From positions 35,370,172-35,434,171 of the forward strand of contig CM037861.1 of NCBI GenBank assembly GCA_021292105.1: a stretch of DNA of 64,000 bases, in the 5' to 3' direction. Of this stretch, positions 35,878 through 47,104 are shown one piece after another. The notes below the pieces were generated by a model. That model made no database searches. It was not told where the DNA came from and saw only the letters and a program-made list of their open reading frames with translations. The translations under genes were made by a program, and so were the position numbers. Origin of the DNA: Anadara kagoshimensis (lineage: Eukaryota; Mollusca; Bivalvia; Arcoida; Arcidae). Position 1 is the stretch's first letter; every line of letters starts with the position of its first letter.

Positions 35878-36120
35878 ACTGAGGGGCGGATCCAGGATTT
35901 TTTGAAAGGGGACCCTTGAGAATTACTATTATATCAATGCTAGGTGCGAGCGCCGAAGGCGTGACCTTCCAGAGACGTGGGATCTAGATAGTAAACGCGA
36001 TCCGGAACAACAGATATGGGTTGTTACATTAACATATGGGGGTCACATCAGTCAATAGCTCTCTCTCTCTTAATTTTTTTAAAGGGGGGTTGCAACCCCC
36101 GCTTAAATACGCCACCGATT
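35878..36120 (+). mobile_element. Dispersed repeat beginning GGGGCGGATCCAGGATTTTT
   Basis: GGGGCGGATCCAGGATTTTT, GCGAGCGCCGAAGGCGTGAC and GGGGTTGCAACCCCCGCTTA, ending AATACGCCACCGATT. I recall the first motif as a widespread dispersed repeat in invertebrate genomes. The left and right ends (GAGGGGCGGAT / ATACGCCACCGAT) are not clean inverted repeats. Related to 13,396-13,840. Confidence 0.5.
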
Positions 36121-36236
36121 ATGTACAGAATTATGTATTTTGTACATAATGCATAATTTTGCCCGTTAATGAGCTACCGTTTAGCCAATCAGAAGCCTTG
36201 TAGCAACAGGGATCTATTCTAGACTTGTTTTTTATT

Positions 36237-36402
36237 AGTTCTGCTTCATATTTAGACTTATACCTGAATACCTGAATTATGACGCACACGAAAGGCTACA
36301 TTTGAAACTTTATGACAAACGTGATGACTTCAATTTTTCTATTGTCAACTTTCCTTTTTTATGCAGCAATATACCTGCTTCGACACGTGTTGCAATCAAA
36401 CT
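36237..36402 (+). pseudogene. Reverse transcriptase fragment (retroelement remnant 2)
   Basis: The plus strand encodes SSASYLDLYLN. After a frame break it continues NYDAHERLHLKLYDK, RDDFNFSIVNFPFLCSNIPA and STRVAIKL. The break is an 8-bp tandem duplication (CCTGAATA then CCTGAATT). The overlap with the minus-strand fragment at 14,706-14,960 (SSASYLDLYLNYDAHERL, then HLKLYDK) is residue-for-residue identical, so both come from one recently active retroelement family. This copy starts after the YIDD region and extends further downstream. Class as for the other copy: Penelope-like layout, tentative. Confidence 0.8.
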
Positions 36403-36561
36403 TTTTTACATTTAAGCATCAATTTACCTTAAATGGTTTCATTATAGTTTGGCAGGCCGATATACTTTAGCGATCACAACTTAAGATCGTGGGACCGTAT
36501 AGCCAACACAACCTTGTCCGTATACTGATATTAGTTATCGTATTGCGCATGCGTAAGTGTA

Positions 36562-36599
36562 AATAACACCAGCCTACTACCTGCGTTATACGACCTTAA

Positions 36600-36635
<36 letters not shown>

Positions 36636-36950
36636 AGCACTGATTGTCTTCTCCATGTTACAATCGGATCAATTAGCGCCACTCGGAATCCGTGCCGACT
36701 ACTAGTAAATAACGCCAGCCTACTACCTGCCTTATACGACCTTAAGTGTAAATAATCAGTCCGATAAAAATATCATACACGCTGTTGTATATAATATGTA
36801 TAGATTAATATGTATAGATTTTAAAATATGTATTAAAAAAAAATAATAATAAAAAAAAAAAATAAAATAAAAGCACCGATTGTCTTCTCCATGTTACAAT
36901 CGGATCAATTAGCGCCACTCGGAATCCGTGCCAACTACTAGTTTTTCCCG
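36562..36950 (+). repeat. Partial tandem duplications around two poly-A tracts
   Basis: CCAGCCTACTACCTGCGTTA then TACGACCTTAAGTGTAAA occurs near 36,568 and 36,711. GATTGTCTTCTCCATGTTAC, AATCGGATCAATTAGCGCCA and CTCGGAATCCGTGCC occur near 36,641 and 36,876. Each of the latter is preceded by an A-rich tract (31 A at 36,604-36,634; A-rich 36,834-36,870). The pattern looks like repeated retroposon 3' ends or slippage between A tracts. It ends 14 bp before the composite inverted-repeat element. Confidence 0.75.
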
Positions 36951-37085
36951 AGAACGAAGCGTACAGTAAAAGCCAGTAGCTTCGGCCATGACGTAATCAA
37001 AAACTGTGTTTGATTTCTGTAATTGGCGATCCCGCCATTTTGCGAGCACCAAAGTCTGATCGTGATTCGAATGATATTGTTAACA

Positions 37086-37112
37086 AAATAAATAAATAAA
37101 CAAACAACTGAA

Positions 37113-37161
<49 letters not shown>

Positions 37162-37226
37162 AATTAATTAATTAATTAATTAATTAATTAATTAATTAAT
37201 TAATTAATTAATTAATTAATTAATTT
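37086..37226. repeat. AAAT then TTAA microsatellites
   Basis: AAAT units to about 37,159, switching into about 68 bp of perfect ATTA/TTAA units. Confidence 0.95.
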
Positions 37227-37305
37227 ATTTATACCTAAAAAATAGATAAATTATAATTCTCTTACCCGAATTATCTGATATTCTTGACTGGGGCGTCAAT
37301 CTCAA

Positions 37306-37565
37306 ATTACTGACTATGTTATAGTACACCAGTATTTACATTCTATATATAGAGCATGTCAATCTGAAATTACTGACTATGTTATAGTGCACCAGTGGTT
37401 TCATTCTGTATATAGAACATGTCATTCTGAAATTACTGACTATGTTATAGTACACCAGTGGTTTCATTCTCTTTCTAGAACATGTCAATCTGAAATTACA
37501 GACTATGTTATAGTACACCAGTGGTTTCATTCTGTATATAGAGCATGTCAATTGGAAATATTACT
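37306..37565 (+). repeat. 63-bp minisatellite, four copies
   Basis: TGACTATGTTATAGTACACC then AGTGGTTTCATTCTGTATAT starts near 37,311, 37,374, 37,437 and 37,499. The complementary open frames here are repeat translations. Confidence 0.92.
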
Positions 37566-38030
37566 ATAAGTCATGTTGAAAAAGCTAGATTGAACCTACT
37601 GGCTTTGATTTAGAGGCCAGTAGTTTCGTTCCTGACTCTCATATACCAGGTATTCGGGTAATAATGCTTTAATCTACGTTGTAAAACGCTAGATTGAACC
37701 TACTGGCTTTGATTTAGAGGCCAGTAGTTTCGTTCCTGACTCTCATATATACCAGGTATTCGGGTAATAATACTATTAAGTCATGTTGTAAAACACTAGA
37801 TTGAACCTACTGGCTTTGATTTAGAGGCCAGTGGTTTCGATCCTGAGTGTTATATACTTGGTATTCTGGTAATAATACTGTAACCCACTTTGTAAAACGC
37901 TAGATTGAACCCACTGGCTTTGATTTAGAGGCCAGTGGTTTCGATCCTGACTGTTATATCCCAGGTATTCGGGTAATAATACTATTAAGTCATGTTGTAA
38001 AACACTAGATTGAACCTACTAAATCCTTGC
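37566..38030 (+). repeat. ~105-bp minisatellite, about 4.5 copies
   Basis: GATTGAACCTACTGGCTTTG begins at 37,588, 37,692, 37,799, 37,904 and 38,008. Each unit holds a potential stem ACTGGC / GCCAGT and, in some units, GGTTTCGATCC, which looks like a pol III B box. The piece CCAGTGGTTTCATTCTG of the neighbouring 63-bp unit resembles CCAGTGGTTTCGATCCTG here, so the two arrays may share an origin. Confidence 0.92.
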
Positions 38031-38071
38031 GGACCTTAATAAATCTATCTATCTATTATTTAGATATTAAT

Positions 38072-38087
<16 letters not shown>

Positions 38088-38128
<41 letters not shown>

Positions 38129-38139
38129 TTTTATTTATT
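38088..38139. repeat. TTTA microsatellite
   Basis: Run of TTTA units just inside the right inverted end, mirror of the AAAT run on the left. Confidence 0.95.
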
Positions 38140-38263
38140 GTGTTAACAATATCATTCGAATATTACGATTAGACTTTGGTGCTCGAAAAATGGCGGGATC
38201 AGCAATTACAGAAACCAAACACAGTTTTTGATTACGTCACGGCCGAAGCTACTGGCTTTTAGT

Positions 38264-39345
38264 GTCTCCGTACAGACATAATCAACTGTCATCAGTCACT
38301 GGACCCATGTGCATATGCTTAGCTTAAATAATAATTGATATAGAGGCATGTATTATTTTTTAAATATATAAAATGTATTTGTTTTTCTTATAAGAACATA
38401 AAATCTTTTAAATTTGGCCCTTCATTGGCGTATCTTGTATGTAAAGTGACCCAGTGAATCTTGTATCTGGTTCTGGACCATGATCTTAACCAGCTCTGTT
38501 ATATCATTATTCATATCATATATGAGAAACTGAATAATTTGCACATGCAACACTGCAGGCTGATGAGACATTTCTAGATCATTGTCTTTCTGAGAAAATT
38601 GCAGTGACCCACAGGGAGTGAAGGACTGGAAGGTGAGACTTCCCATACAGGCTGCTGAAAGGGATTCCAGGGGCCAGTTTCATAATAAAATTTAAAAAAT
38701 ACTGATTATATAAAAAAGAGTAAAGGGGAACAACGAATCGGATCTTTCACTTGTAGGTGCTCTGACAAAACTCCACATTACTTTTTAAATTTGTTTCCGA
38801 TCATCGTGATCTTGGTGTCATTTTGTTCCCAGATAAATATTCTTTAAGTTGGCATTCAATTTTTGGACATAATTTAAAATCTTAATAAAATGTTCAAACG
38901 GAAAACACAGAAAAACATTGTAATTTTGCCTGATGTAGCTAAGCCCATCCATGTAAAAGTAGCTTAAAATTCGCATTACGATCATGTTTTTCCAACTACC
39001 AGCGTCCGTGTCAACTGCAAATGCTGATGTGGATCGAAGAACTAAATAAAAAGCAAGCGTTACTCACTTCTTAATCTACAAGCCATTATATCCCATTTTG
39101 CTCCTTCCTTTATCATGCCACCATCTTGTAATCATATTTGTCCTTATTATAAGCTGCTATTTGATTGGTTAAAAATATTTCACCCCCTCCATTGTCATTT
39201 GTAGAATTTTGTCAATGTATCAACTTTTCTATCAAAATGGCTTTATAATGATTGATACTTTAAAAAGAAATATGAAATAAGTTTATGTATAATCATTTTT
39301 TGAGATAAAAGCAGAAAAATTACAGAATAAAAGATGGCAGATAAA
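38264..39345. other. No gene seen
   Basis: The minus-strand open frame 38,422-38,646 shows no family features. Satellite B begins at the right boundary. Confidence 0.55.
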
Positions 39346-40440
39346 TACACTATAATATAATTGTGCTCCCTTCATATGTCATGGCACCTGATCATGCTAA
39401 TGGTAGATTACAAATATACACAAAATGACATCCTAGCACTACCCTCTATGACATGATAGCTACTGGTAGATGGAAGATTGACACTGACATTATTACACTC
39501 GTTTCTGTGACATGATACCTACTGGTAGATGACAGATGGACACTGTAGCATTATTACACTCTCCTCTGTGACAGGATACCTAATGATAGATGACAGATGG
39601 ACACTATGACATTATTACACTCCCCTTTATGACATGATGCCTGCTGGTAGATGACAGATTGACACTATGATATCATAGCACTCCCCTCTATGACATGATA
39701 CCTGGTTGTAGATGGCAGTTTCACAAAATGACATCATAGCACCCCCTCTTTGAAATGATTACTACTGGTAAATGACAGATGGACACTATGACATGCACTC
39801 CCCTCTAAGACATGATAGCTGCTTGTAAATTGCAGATTCACACTATGACATCATAACACCCTTTCTTTGAAATGATAACTACTGGCAAATGACAGATAGA
39901 CACTATGGCATTATTACACTCCCCTTTCTGACATGGTACCTGCTGGTAGATAACAGATTGACACTATGACATCACAGCACTCCCCTCTATGACATGATAC
40001 CTGCTTGTTGATGAAAGATTGACACTGGCATAAAAGCACTCCCCTCTATGACATGATACTTGCTTCATGACAGATTGACACTAACATCATAGCACTCCCC
40101 TCTATGACATGATACCTTCTGGTTGATGACAGATTGACACTAACATTAAAGCACTCCCCTCTATGACATGATACCTGCTTGATGATGACAGATTGACACT
40201 GACATTATAGCACTACCCTCTATGACATGATACCTGATTGCCGATGACAGATTGACACTGACATTATAGCACTCCCCTCTATGGCATGATACCAACTTCT
40301 TGATGACAGACTTTCTTTGACATTAAAGCACTCCCCTCTATGATATGATACCTGCTTGATGATGACAGATTGACACTGACATTATAGAACTCCCCCTGAT
40401 GACATGATACCTGCTTGTTGATGACAGATTGTCACTGTGT
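39346..40440. repeat. Minisatellite array B, first block (~18 monomers)
   Basis: Units of about 59-61 bp: GGTAGATGACAGATTGACAC, TATGACATCATAGCACTCCC and CTCTATGACATGATACCTGC. Many units have GTTGATGACAG in place of GTAGATGACAG. The monomer aligns without gaps to that of array A; by hand about 43 of 61 positions agree. Confidence 0.95.
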
Positions 40441-41460
40441 CATGAAATCAGCAAATATCATGAAATATGTGGTAATATGCCCGGAAAATACTTAAAATGA
40501 AACAAGGAACATGAACACAAATTTTATGTAGATAGTAAATTCAATGTATTTGTGAGTCGACTCGTATTTATACATATAATAAATCTCCCCCCCCCCATTA
40601 ATATGAAACAGAAAAAGTCTATATTTGTTATTATAAGAGTTCAATACCCGAATGAGACTGGAATTGTCTCGCACGGTCTGTTCCACCACTTGTTTCCTAG
40701 TCTGGCGACTAAATAGGAATTTATCCACCATAAATATGTGTAATTTGAGTTCACAAGATTTCATTCAAAAGTGTAACTAACATTTTCTTTATCAGTTTGT
40801 TCCTGAGGTGTAGCGTACACCACAAGAAATTTTGCATGAACAAATGTCAGTTTTCATAGTATTCCAAGTTGTTAAACTTTATAAGAAACTGATAATTTTC
40901 TCTGGATATATTTGGATGATAAACCAATTTATCCATATGGGAAATTTTTAAGATACCCGAGACTGGCGGCCTTTCAAGTTTATTCCATGTCAAGACCCTA
41001 TACATATACAGAACCAAAAACCAACATTTAGAAACACACCTTTAAAATATTTGGAGCAATGAATTAAAAAAAGCAAAATTTCCAATAAATTCAAAAATTT
41101 CAAATCAAACAAACAAAAAGAAAACTGTCCTACCTGACAAACTGCTGGTATTAGCACCTGAGGGTTGTATTAAAAACATGCATGTTCTGTATTAACATGT
41201 CAGCCCCAAAACCCATGCTATCCTGCAGCACATGTGTTCAGTTCCAAACCTCCAGCCAATCTGACCACTAACCAACACCAAGTTAAAACTACAACTTCCT
41301 GTCCCAGATAATGGACTTAATTTGCATAATTAATGGTCAAAACTACCTGACAGCAATACAGGACAACTTTGACACCTGTGTCAGAAGAAGCTACTAGTGG
41401 GATAGTTTAATCCCATAATTATGTAACAATATAAAAAGAAACCATAACAATTAAGTTTGT
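40441..41460. repeat. Non-satellite spacer in array B, copy 1
   Basis: About 1 kb of unique-looking sequence, including C10 at 40,588, GAATGAGACTGGAATTGTCT, GTTCCTGAGGTGTAGCGTAC and CCAAACCTCCAGCCAATCTG. It recurs nearly unchanged at 42,566-43,744. The minus-strand open frame 40,492-40,764 is not preserved in the other copy and is not called. Confidence 0.92.
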
Positions 41461-44400
41461 TACACTATGACATTATACCACTACTCTCTATGGCATGACA
41501 CCTGCTTGTTGATGACAGATTGACACTATGACATGAGAGTGATCCCCTCTTTGACATGATACCTGCTTGTAGATGACAGATATACAATATGCCATCAAAG
41601 CACTCCCCTCTATGACATGATACCTGCTGGTAGGTGATAAACTGATACTATGACATTATTACACTACCCTCTATGACATGATAACTAATGACACATTATA
41701 GATTGACACAATGACATCATAGCACTCCACTCTATGACATGATAATTGCTGGTATATGACAGATAGGCAATATGTCATCATATCACTACCCTCTGTGACA
41801 TGATAACTGCTGGTAGATGACAGATTGACACTATGACATCATAGCACTCCACTCTATGACATGATAACTGCTGGTAGATGACAGATTGTTGCTATAACAC
41901 CATAGCATTCCTTTCTATGACATGATAACTGCTGGTAGATGGCAGATTGACACTATGTCATTTTAGCACTCCCCTCTATGACATGATAACTGCTGGCAGG
42001 TGACACATTGACACCATGCCATTATAGCACTCCTCTCTATGGCATGATAACTGCTGGTAGGTGACAGACTGATACTATGACATTATTGCAGTACCCTCTA
42101 TGACATGATACCTGCTAGTTGATGGCAGATTGAGACTACAACATTATTGCATTATCCTCTATGGCATGATAACTACTGGTAGATGACAGATTGACACTGT
42201 GACATCATAACACTCCACTCTATGACATGATAACCGCTGGTAGATGAGAGATTGACACTATAACATCATAGCACTCCACTCTATAACATCATTAACTGCT
42301 GGTAGATGCCAGATTGACACTATGACAATTTAGCTCTCCCCTCTTTGACATAATAACTGCTGGTAGGTGACAGATTGACACTATGACATCATAGCACTTC
42401 ACTCTGTGACATGATAACGGCTTGTTGATGACAGATTGACACTATGGTATTATTCCACTACCCTCTATGACATGATAACTGCTGGTAAGTGACAGATTGA
42501 CACTATGACATTATATCACTCCACTCTGTGACATGATACCTGTTTTTTGATGACAGATTGTCACTGTCATAAAACCAGGAAATATCATGAAATATGTGGT
42601 AATATGCCAGAAAATACTTAAAATGAAACAAGGAACATAAACACAAATTTTATATAACTTTATATGGCATGATAACTACTGGTAGATGACAGATTGACAC
42701 TATGACATCATAGCACTCCAGTCTATGACCTGATAACTGCTGGTAGATGAGAGATTGACACTGACATCATAGCACTTCGGTCTATGACATGATAACTACT
42801 GGTAGATGACAGATTGGCACTTTGTCATTGTAGCACTACCCTCTATGACATGATACCTGCTGGTAGGTGACAGACTTCAGACAGAGTTCAATACGCGAAT
42901 GAGACTGGAATCGTCTCGCACTGTCTGTTCCACCACTTGTTTCCTAGTCTGGTGATGACTGATATTAACACTGTAAATTATATTCTCTCATATGTTAAAT
43001 AGGAATTTATCCACCATAAAAAATGTGTAATTTCAATTCACAAGATTTTATTCAAGAGTGTAACTAACATTTTCTTTATCAGTTTGTTCCTGAGGTGTAG
43101 CGTACACCACAAGAAATTTTACATGAACAAATGTCAATTTTCATAGTATTCCAAGTTGTTAAACTTTATAAGAAACTGATAATTTTCTCTGGATATATTT
43201 GGATGATAAACCAATTTATCCATATGGGAAATTTTTAAGATACCCGAGACTGGCGGCCTTTTAAGTTTATTCCATGTCAAGACCCTATACATATACAGAA
43301 CCAAAAAACCAACATTTAGAAACACACCTTTAAAATATTTGGAGCAATAAATTAAAAAAGCAAAATTTTCAATAAATTCAAAAATTCCAAATCAAACAAA
43401 CAAAAAGAAAACTGTCCTACCTGACAAACTGCTGGTATTAGCACTTGAGGGCTGTATTAAAACATGCATGTTCTGTATTAACATGTCAGCCCCAAAACCC
43501 ATGCTATTCTGCAGCACATGTGTTCAGTTCCAAACCTCCAGCCAATCTGACCACTAACCAACACCAAGTTAAAACTACAACTTCCTGTCCCAGATAATGG
43601 ACTTAATTTGCATAATTAAATGGTCAAAACTACCTGACAGCAATACAGGACAACTTTGACACCTGTGTCAGAAGAAGCTACTAGTGGGATAGTTTAATCC
43701 CATAATTATGTAACAATATAAAAAAAACCATAACAATTAAGTTTGTTACACTATGACATTATACCACTACTCTCTATGGCATGACACCTGCTTGTTGATG
43801 ACAGATTGACACTATGACATCAGAGCGATCCCCTCTTTGACATGATACCTGCTTGTAAATGACAGATGTACAATATGCCATCAAAGCACTCCCCTCTATA
43901 ACATGATAACTACTGGTAGGTGACAGACTGATACTATGACATAGGAGCACTCCCCTCTATAACATAATACCTTCTTGTAGATGACAGATTGGCAATATGT
44001 CATCATAGCACTACCCTCTGTGACATGATACCTGCTGGTAGGTGACAGACTGATACTATGACATTATTACACTACCCTCTATGACATGATAACTAATGAT
44101 ACATTACAGATTGACACTATGACATCATAGCACTCCACTCTATGACATGATAACTGCTGGTAGATGACAGATGGGCAATATATCATCATAGCACTCCTTT
44201 CTATGACATGATACCTGCTTGTTGATGACAGATTGACACTATGACATCATACCTGCTGTAGATGACAGATGTACAATATGCCATCAAAGCACTCCCCTCT
44301 ATAACATGATAACTACTGGTAGATGACTGATTGACACTGACATCAGAGCACTCCCCTTTATAAAATAATACCTGCTTGTAGATTACAGATGGGCAATATG

Positions 44401-46190
44401 TCACCACCCTCTATGCCATGATAAATAATGATACAATACAGATTGACACTATGCCATCATAACACTCCACTCTATGACATGATAACTGCTGGTGGATGAC
44501 AGATGGACAATATGTCATCATATCACTTCCCTCTATGGCATGATAACTGCTGGTAGATGACAGATTGGCAATATGTCATCATAGCACTCCTTTCTATGAC
44601 ATGATAACTGCTGGTAGATGGCAGATTGACACTATGACATTTTAGCACTCCCCTATATGGCAACTGCTGGCAGGTGACACATTGACACCATGCCATTATA
44701 GCACTCCTCTCTATGGCATGATAGCTGCTGGTAGGTGACAGACTGATACTGTAACATTATTGCACTACCCTCTATGACATGATAACTAATGATACAATAC
44801 AGATTGACACTATGACATCATAGCACTCCACTCTATGACATGATAACTGCTGGTAAATGACAGATGGACAATATGTCATTATATCACTTCCCTCTATGAC
44901 ATGTTAACTGCTGGTAGATGGCAGATTGACACTATGACATTTTAGCACTCCCCTATATGACAACTACTGGTAGGTGACACATTGACACCATGCCATTATA
45001 ACACTCCTCTCTATGGCATGATAATTGCTGGTAAGTGACAGACTGATACTATGACATTATTGCACTACACTCTATGACATGATAACTGCTTGTTGATGAC
45101 AAATTGGCACTATGACATCATAGCACTCCACTCTATGACACGATAACCACTGGCAGATGAGAAATTGGCACTATGGCATCATAGGACTCCACTCTATGAC
45201 ATCATTAACTGTTGGTTGATGACATATTGACGCTATGACACCATAGCACTCCTTTCTGTGACATGATAATTGCTGGTAGATGACAGATTGACACTATGAC
45301 AATTTTGCTCTCCCCTCTATGACATAATAACTGCTTGTGGATGACAGATTGACACTATGACATCATATGACACCATAACTGCTGGTAGATGAAAGATTGA
45401 CACTATGGCACTATAGCACTCCTTTCTATGACATGATAACTGCTGGTAGGTGACACATTGACCCTATGACATCATAGCACTCCACTATATGACATGATAA
45501 CTGCTGGTAGATGAGAGATTGACACTATGACATCATAGCACTCCACTCTATGACATCATTAACTGCTGCTAGATGAGAGATTGACACTATGACAATTTAC
45601 CTCTCCCCTTTATGACATGATAACTACTGGTAGGTGACAGATTGACACTATGACATCATAGCACTCCACTCTATGACATGATAACTACTAATAGATAACA
45701 GATTGACACTATGACATTATAGCACTCCCCTCTGACATGATAACTGCTGTTGGATTACAGATTGGCACTATGTCATTGTAGCACTACCCTCCATGGCACA
45801 ATACCTGCTGGTAGGTGACAGACTGATACTATGATATTATTGCACTACCCTCTATGACATGATAACTACTGGTAGATCACAGATTGACACTATGACATCA
45901 TAGCACTCCACTTTATGTCATGATAACTGCTGGTAGATGACAGATGGGCACTTTGTCATTGTAGCACTACCCTCTATGACATGATAACTACTGGTAGATG
46001 ACAGATTAACACTATGATGCCATAGCACTCACCTCTATGACACAACCGCTGGTAGATGACAGATTGACACTATGTCATTTTAGCACTCACCTCTATGACA
46101 TAACTGCTGGTAGATGACAGATTGACACTATGATATTTTACCACTACACTCTATAACATGATAACTGCTGGTCGATGACAGATTGAATTT
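41461..46190. repeat. Minisatellite array B, main block, with spacer copy 2 inside
   Basis: The ~61-bp unit continues; the common form is GGTAGATGACAGATTGACAC, TATGACATCATAGCACTCCA and CTCTATGACATGATAACTGC. The block is interrupted at 42,566-43,744. The open frame 44,201-44,407 is a repeat translation. The array stops abruptly near 46,190. Confidence 0.95.
42566..43744. repeat. Spacer copy 2, itself split by satellite
   Basis: ATATCATGAAATATGTGGTA through ACACAAATTTTATATA matches the start of copy 1. About 225 bp of satellite (42,659-42,885) follow, and then the rest of the spacer resumes at GTTCAATACGCGAATGAGAC. Relative to copy 1 it lacks roughly 40,530-40,645 and has an extra GATATTAACACTGTAAATTA segment. 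Duplication offset in the right part is about 2.28 kb and includes flanking monomers, so the whole block was copied as a unit. Confidence 0.92.
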
Positions 46191-47104
46191 TAGGACATTT
46201 AATCTGAATGTGACTTGACTGGCCCACTTTCACAATCATTCCTAACTAAGGTTTTCTTTAATTTAAATTTAGCAGATTTTGACATTTATGAAACTCAAAA
46301 TACTAGTTCTAATATTGCACAAAACTAAAGTACATGTTATAGGCTGGAAGTGATCTTCAGGTTGACACCTAAAATTTCTGAAAAATAACAAAATTATCAC
46401 TATTTTACTTTTACTTGATTTAAATTAAGGAAACTCTTAGTCAAGGAATTATTGTGAAACTGGAGCCTGGTACTTAAATGCAGGGTTGGTTGCTAGTACA
46501 TGTCAACACACAGTTTCACATGTTCGCTTTCAGTAAGTGGACTGGTGTTGTGTTATTACATGCAATAGCAACACAAACTAAAATTATATTCAGTATTCAG
46601 TCTTTCTTTTCACCAAACTTGATACTGTTAGATGAAAACATGTAACTCAATCAGTAAAGAATCCAACTCTAGATCCAAGGATGATGGTTTGGAATATTGT
46701 TTGTACTGCCATCACTATTAATTCTGTAATTAACCTTAATCCTTAAGCAAACCATGTCATTTGGGCTAGCACCTTAAAAATCAAACTGCCTGCTAAGATT
46801 CAAAATGAACAATCATGGGGGCAGGGGTGCACCTGTAATTGCATTGATTTATTTGTAAGCTTTTGTTTATAGATACAGTCCAACCTGTCAATAACAACAC
46901 TGTCTATAGTGATTAGGTTTTTTTTCAAGTCCAGACCACTTTTGCTACGTATTTCACATCTCTATAGTGGTGATCTGTCCAATTTTAGTCCAAAAGTCAT
47001 CACTTACCTATCTATAACAGTCAGTGCTTTATTACAAGTTTACACCTCAGTAAAGATTTTTTTCACTTAAATTGAGGCAGTCAGTTAAGGAGTGGAGTGG
47101 TTTT
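46191..47104. other. No gene seen
   Basis: Between 46,876 and 47,060 there are degenerate echoes of TCTATAGTG / TCTATAACAG that may be an old repeat. Confidence 0.5.

Larger units (their letters stand above)
36964..38263. mobile_element. Composite element: ~125-bp inverted ends, microsatellites, two minisatellites
   Basis: The left end AGTAAAAGCCAGTAGCTTCG, through ACGTAATCAAAAACTGTGTT, GGCGATCCCGCCATTTTGCG and GAATGATATTGTTAACA (to about 37,083), is inverted at 38,140-38,263. The inversion continues inward through AAAT units on the left and TTTA units on the right. Between the ends lie an ATTA-type microsatellite, a SINE-tail scrap (TTCTTGACTGGGGCGTC, about 37,281), four 63-bp units and four and a half ~105-bp units. 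No transposase. The design (inverted ends, central tandem units, adjacent microsatellite) is reminiscent of non-autonomous bivalve elements with tandem cores such as the 'pearl' elements, but I cannot confirm kinship. Confidence 0.8.

Noticed and set aside
37336-37569. Complementary open frames in the 63-bp repeat
   Set aside because: 63 is a multiple of three, so any stop-free unit stays open on repetition. They are repeat translations.
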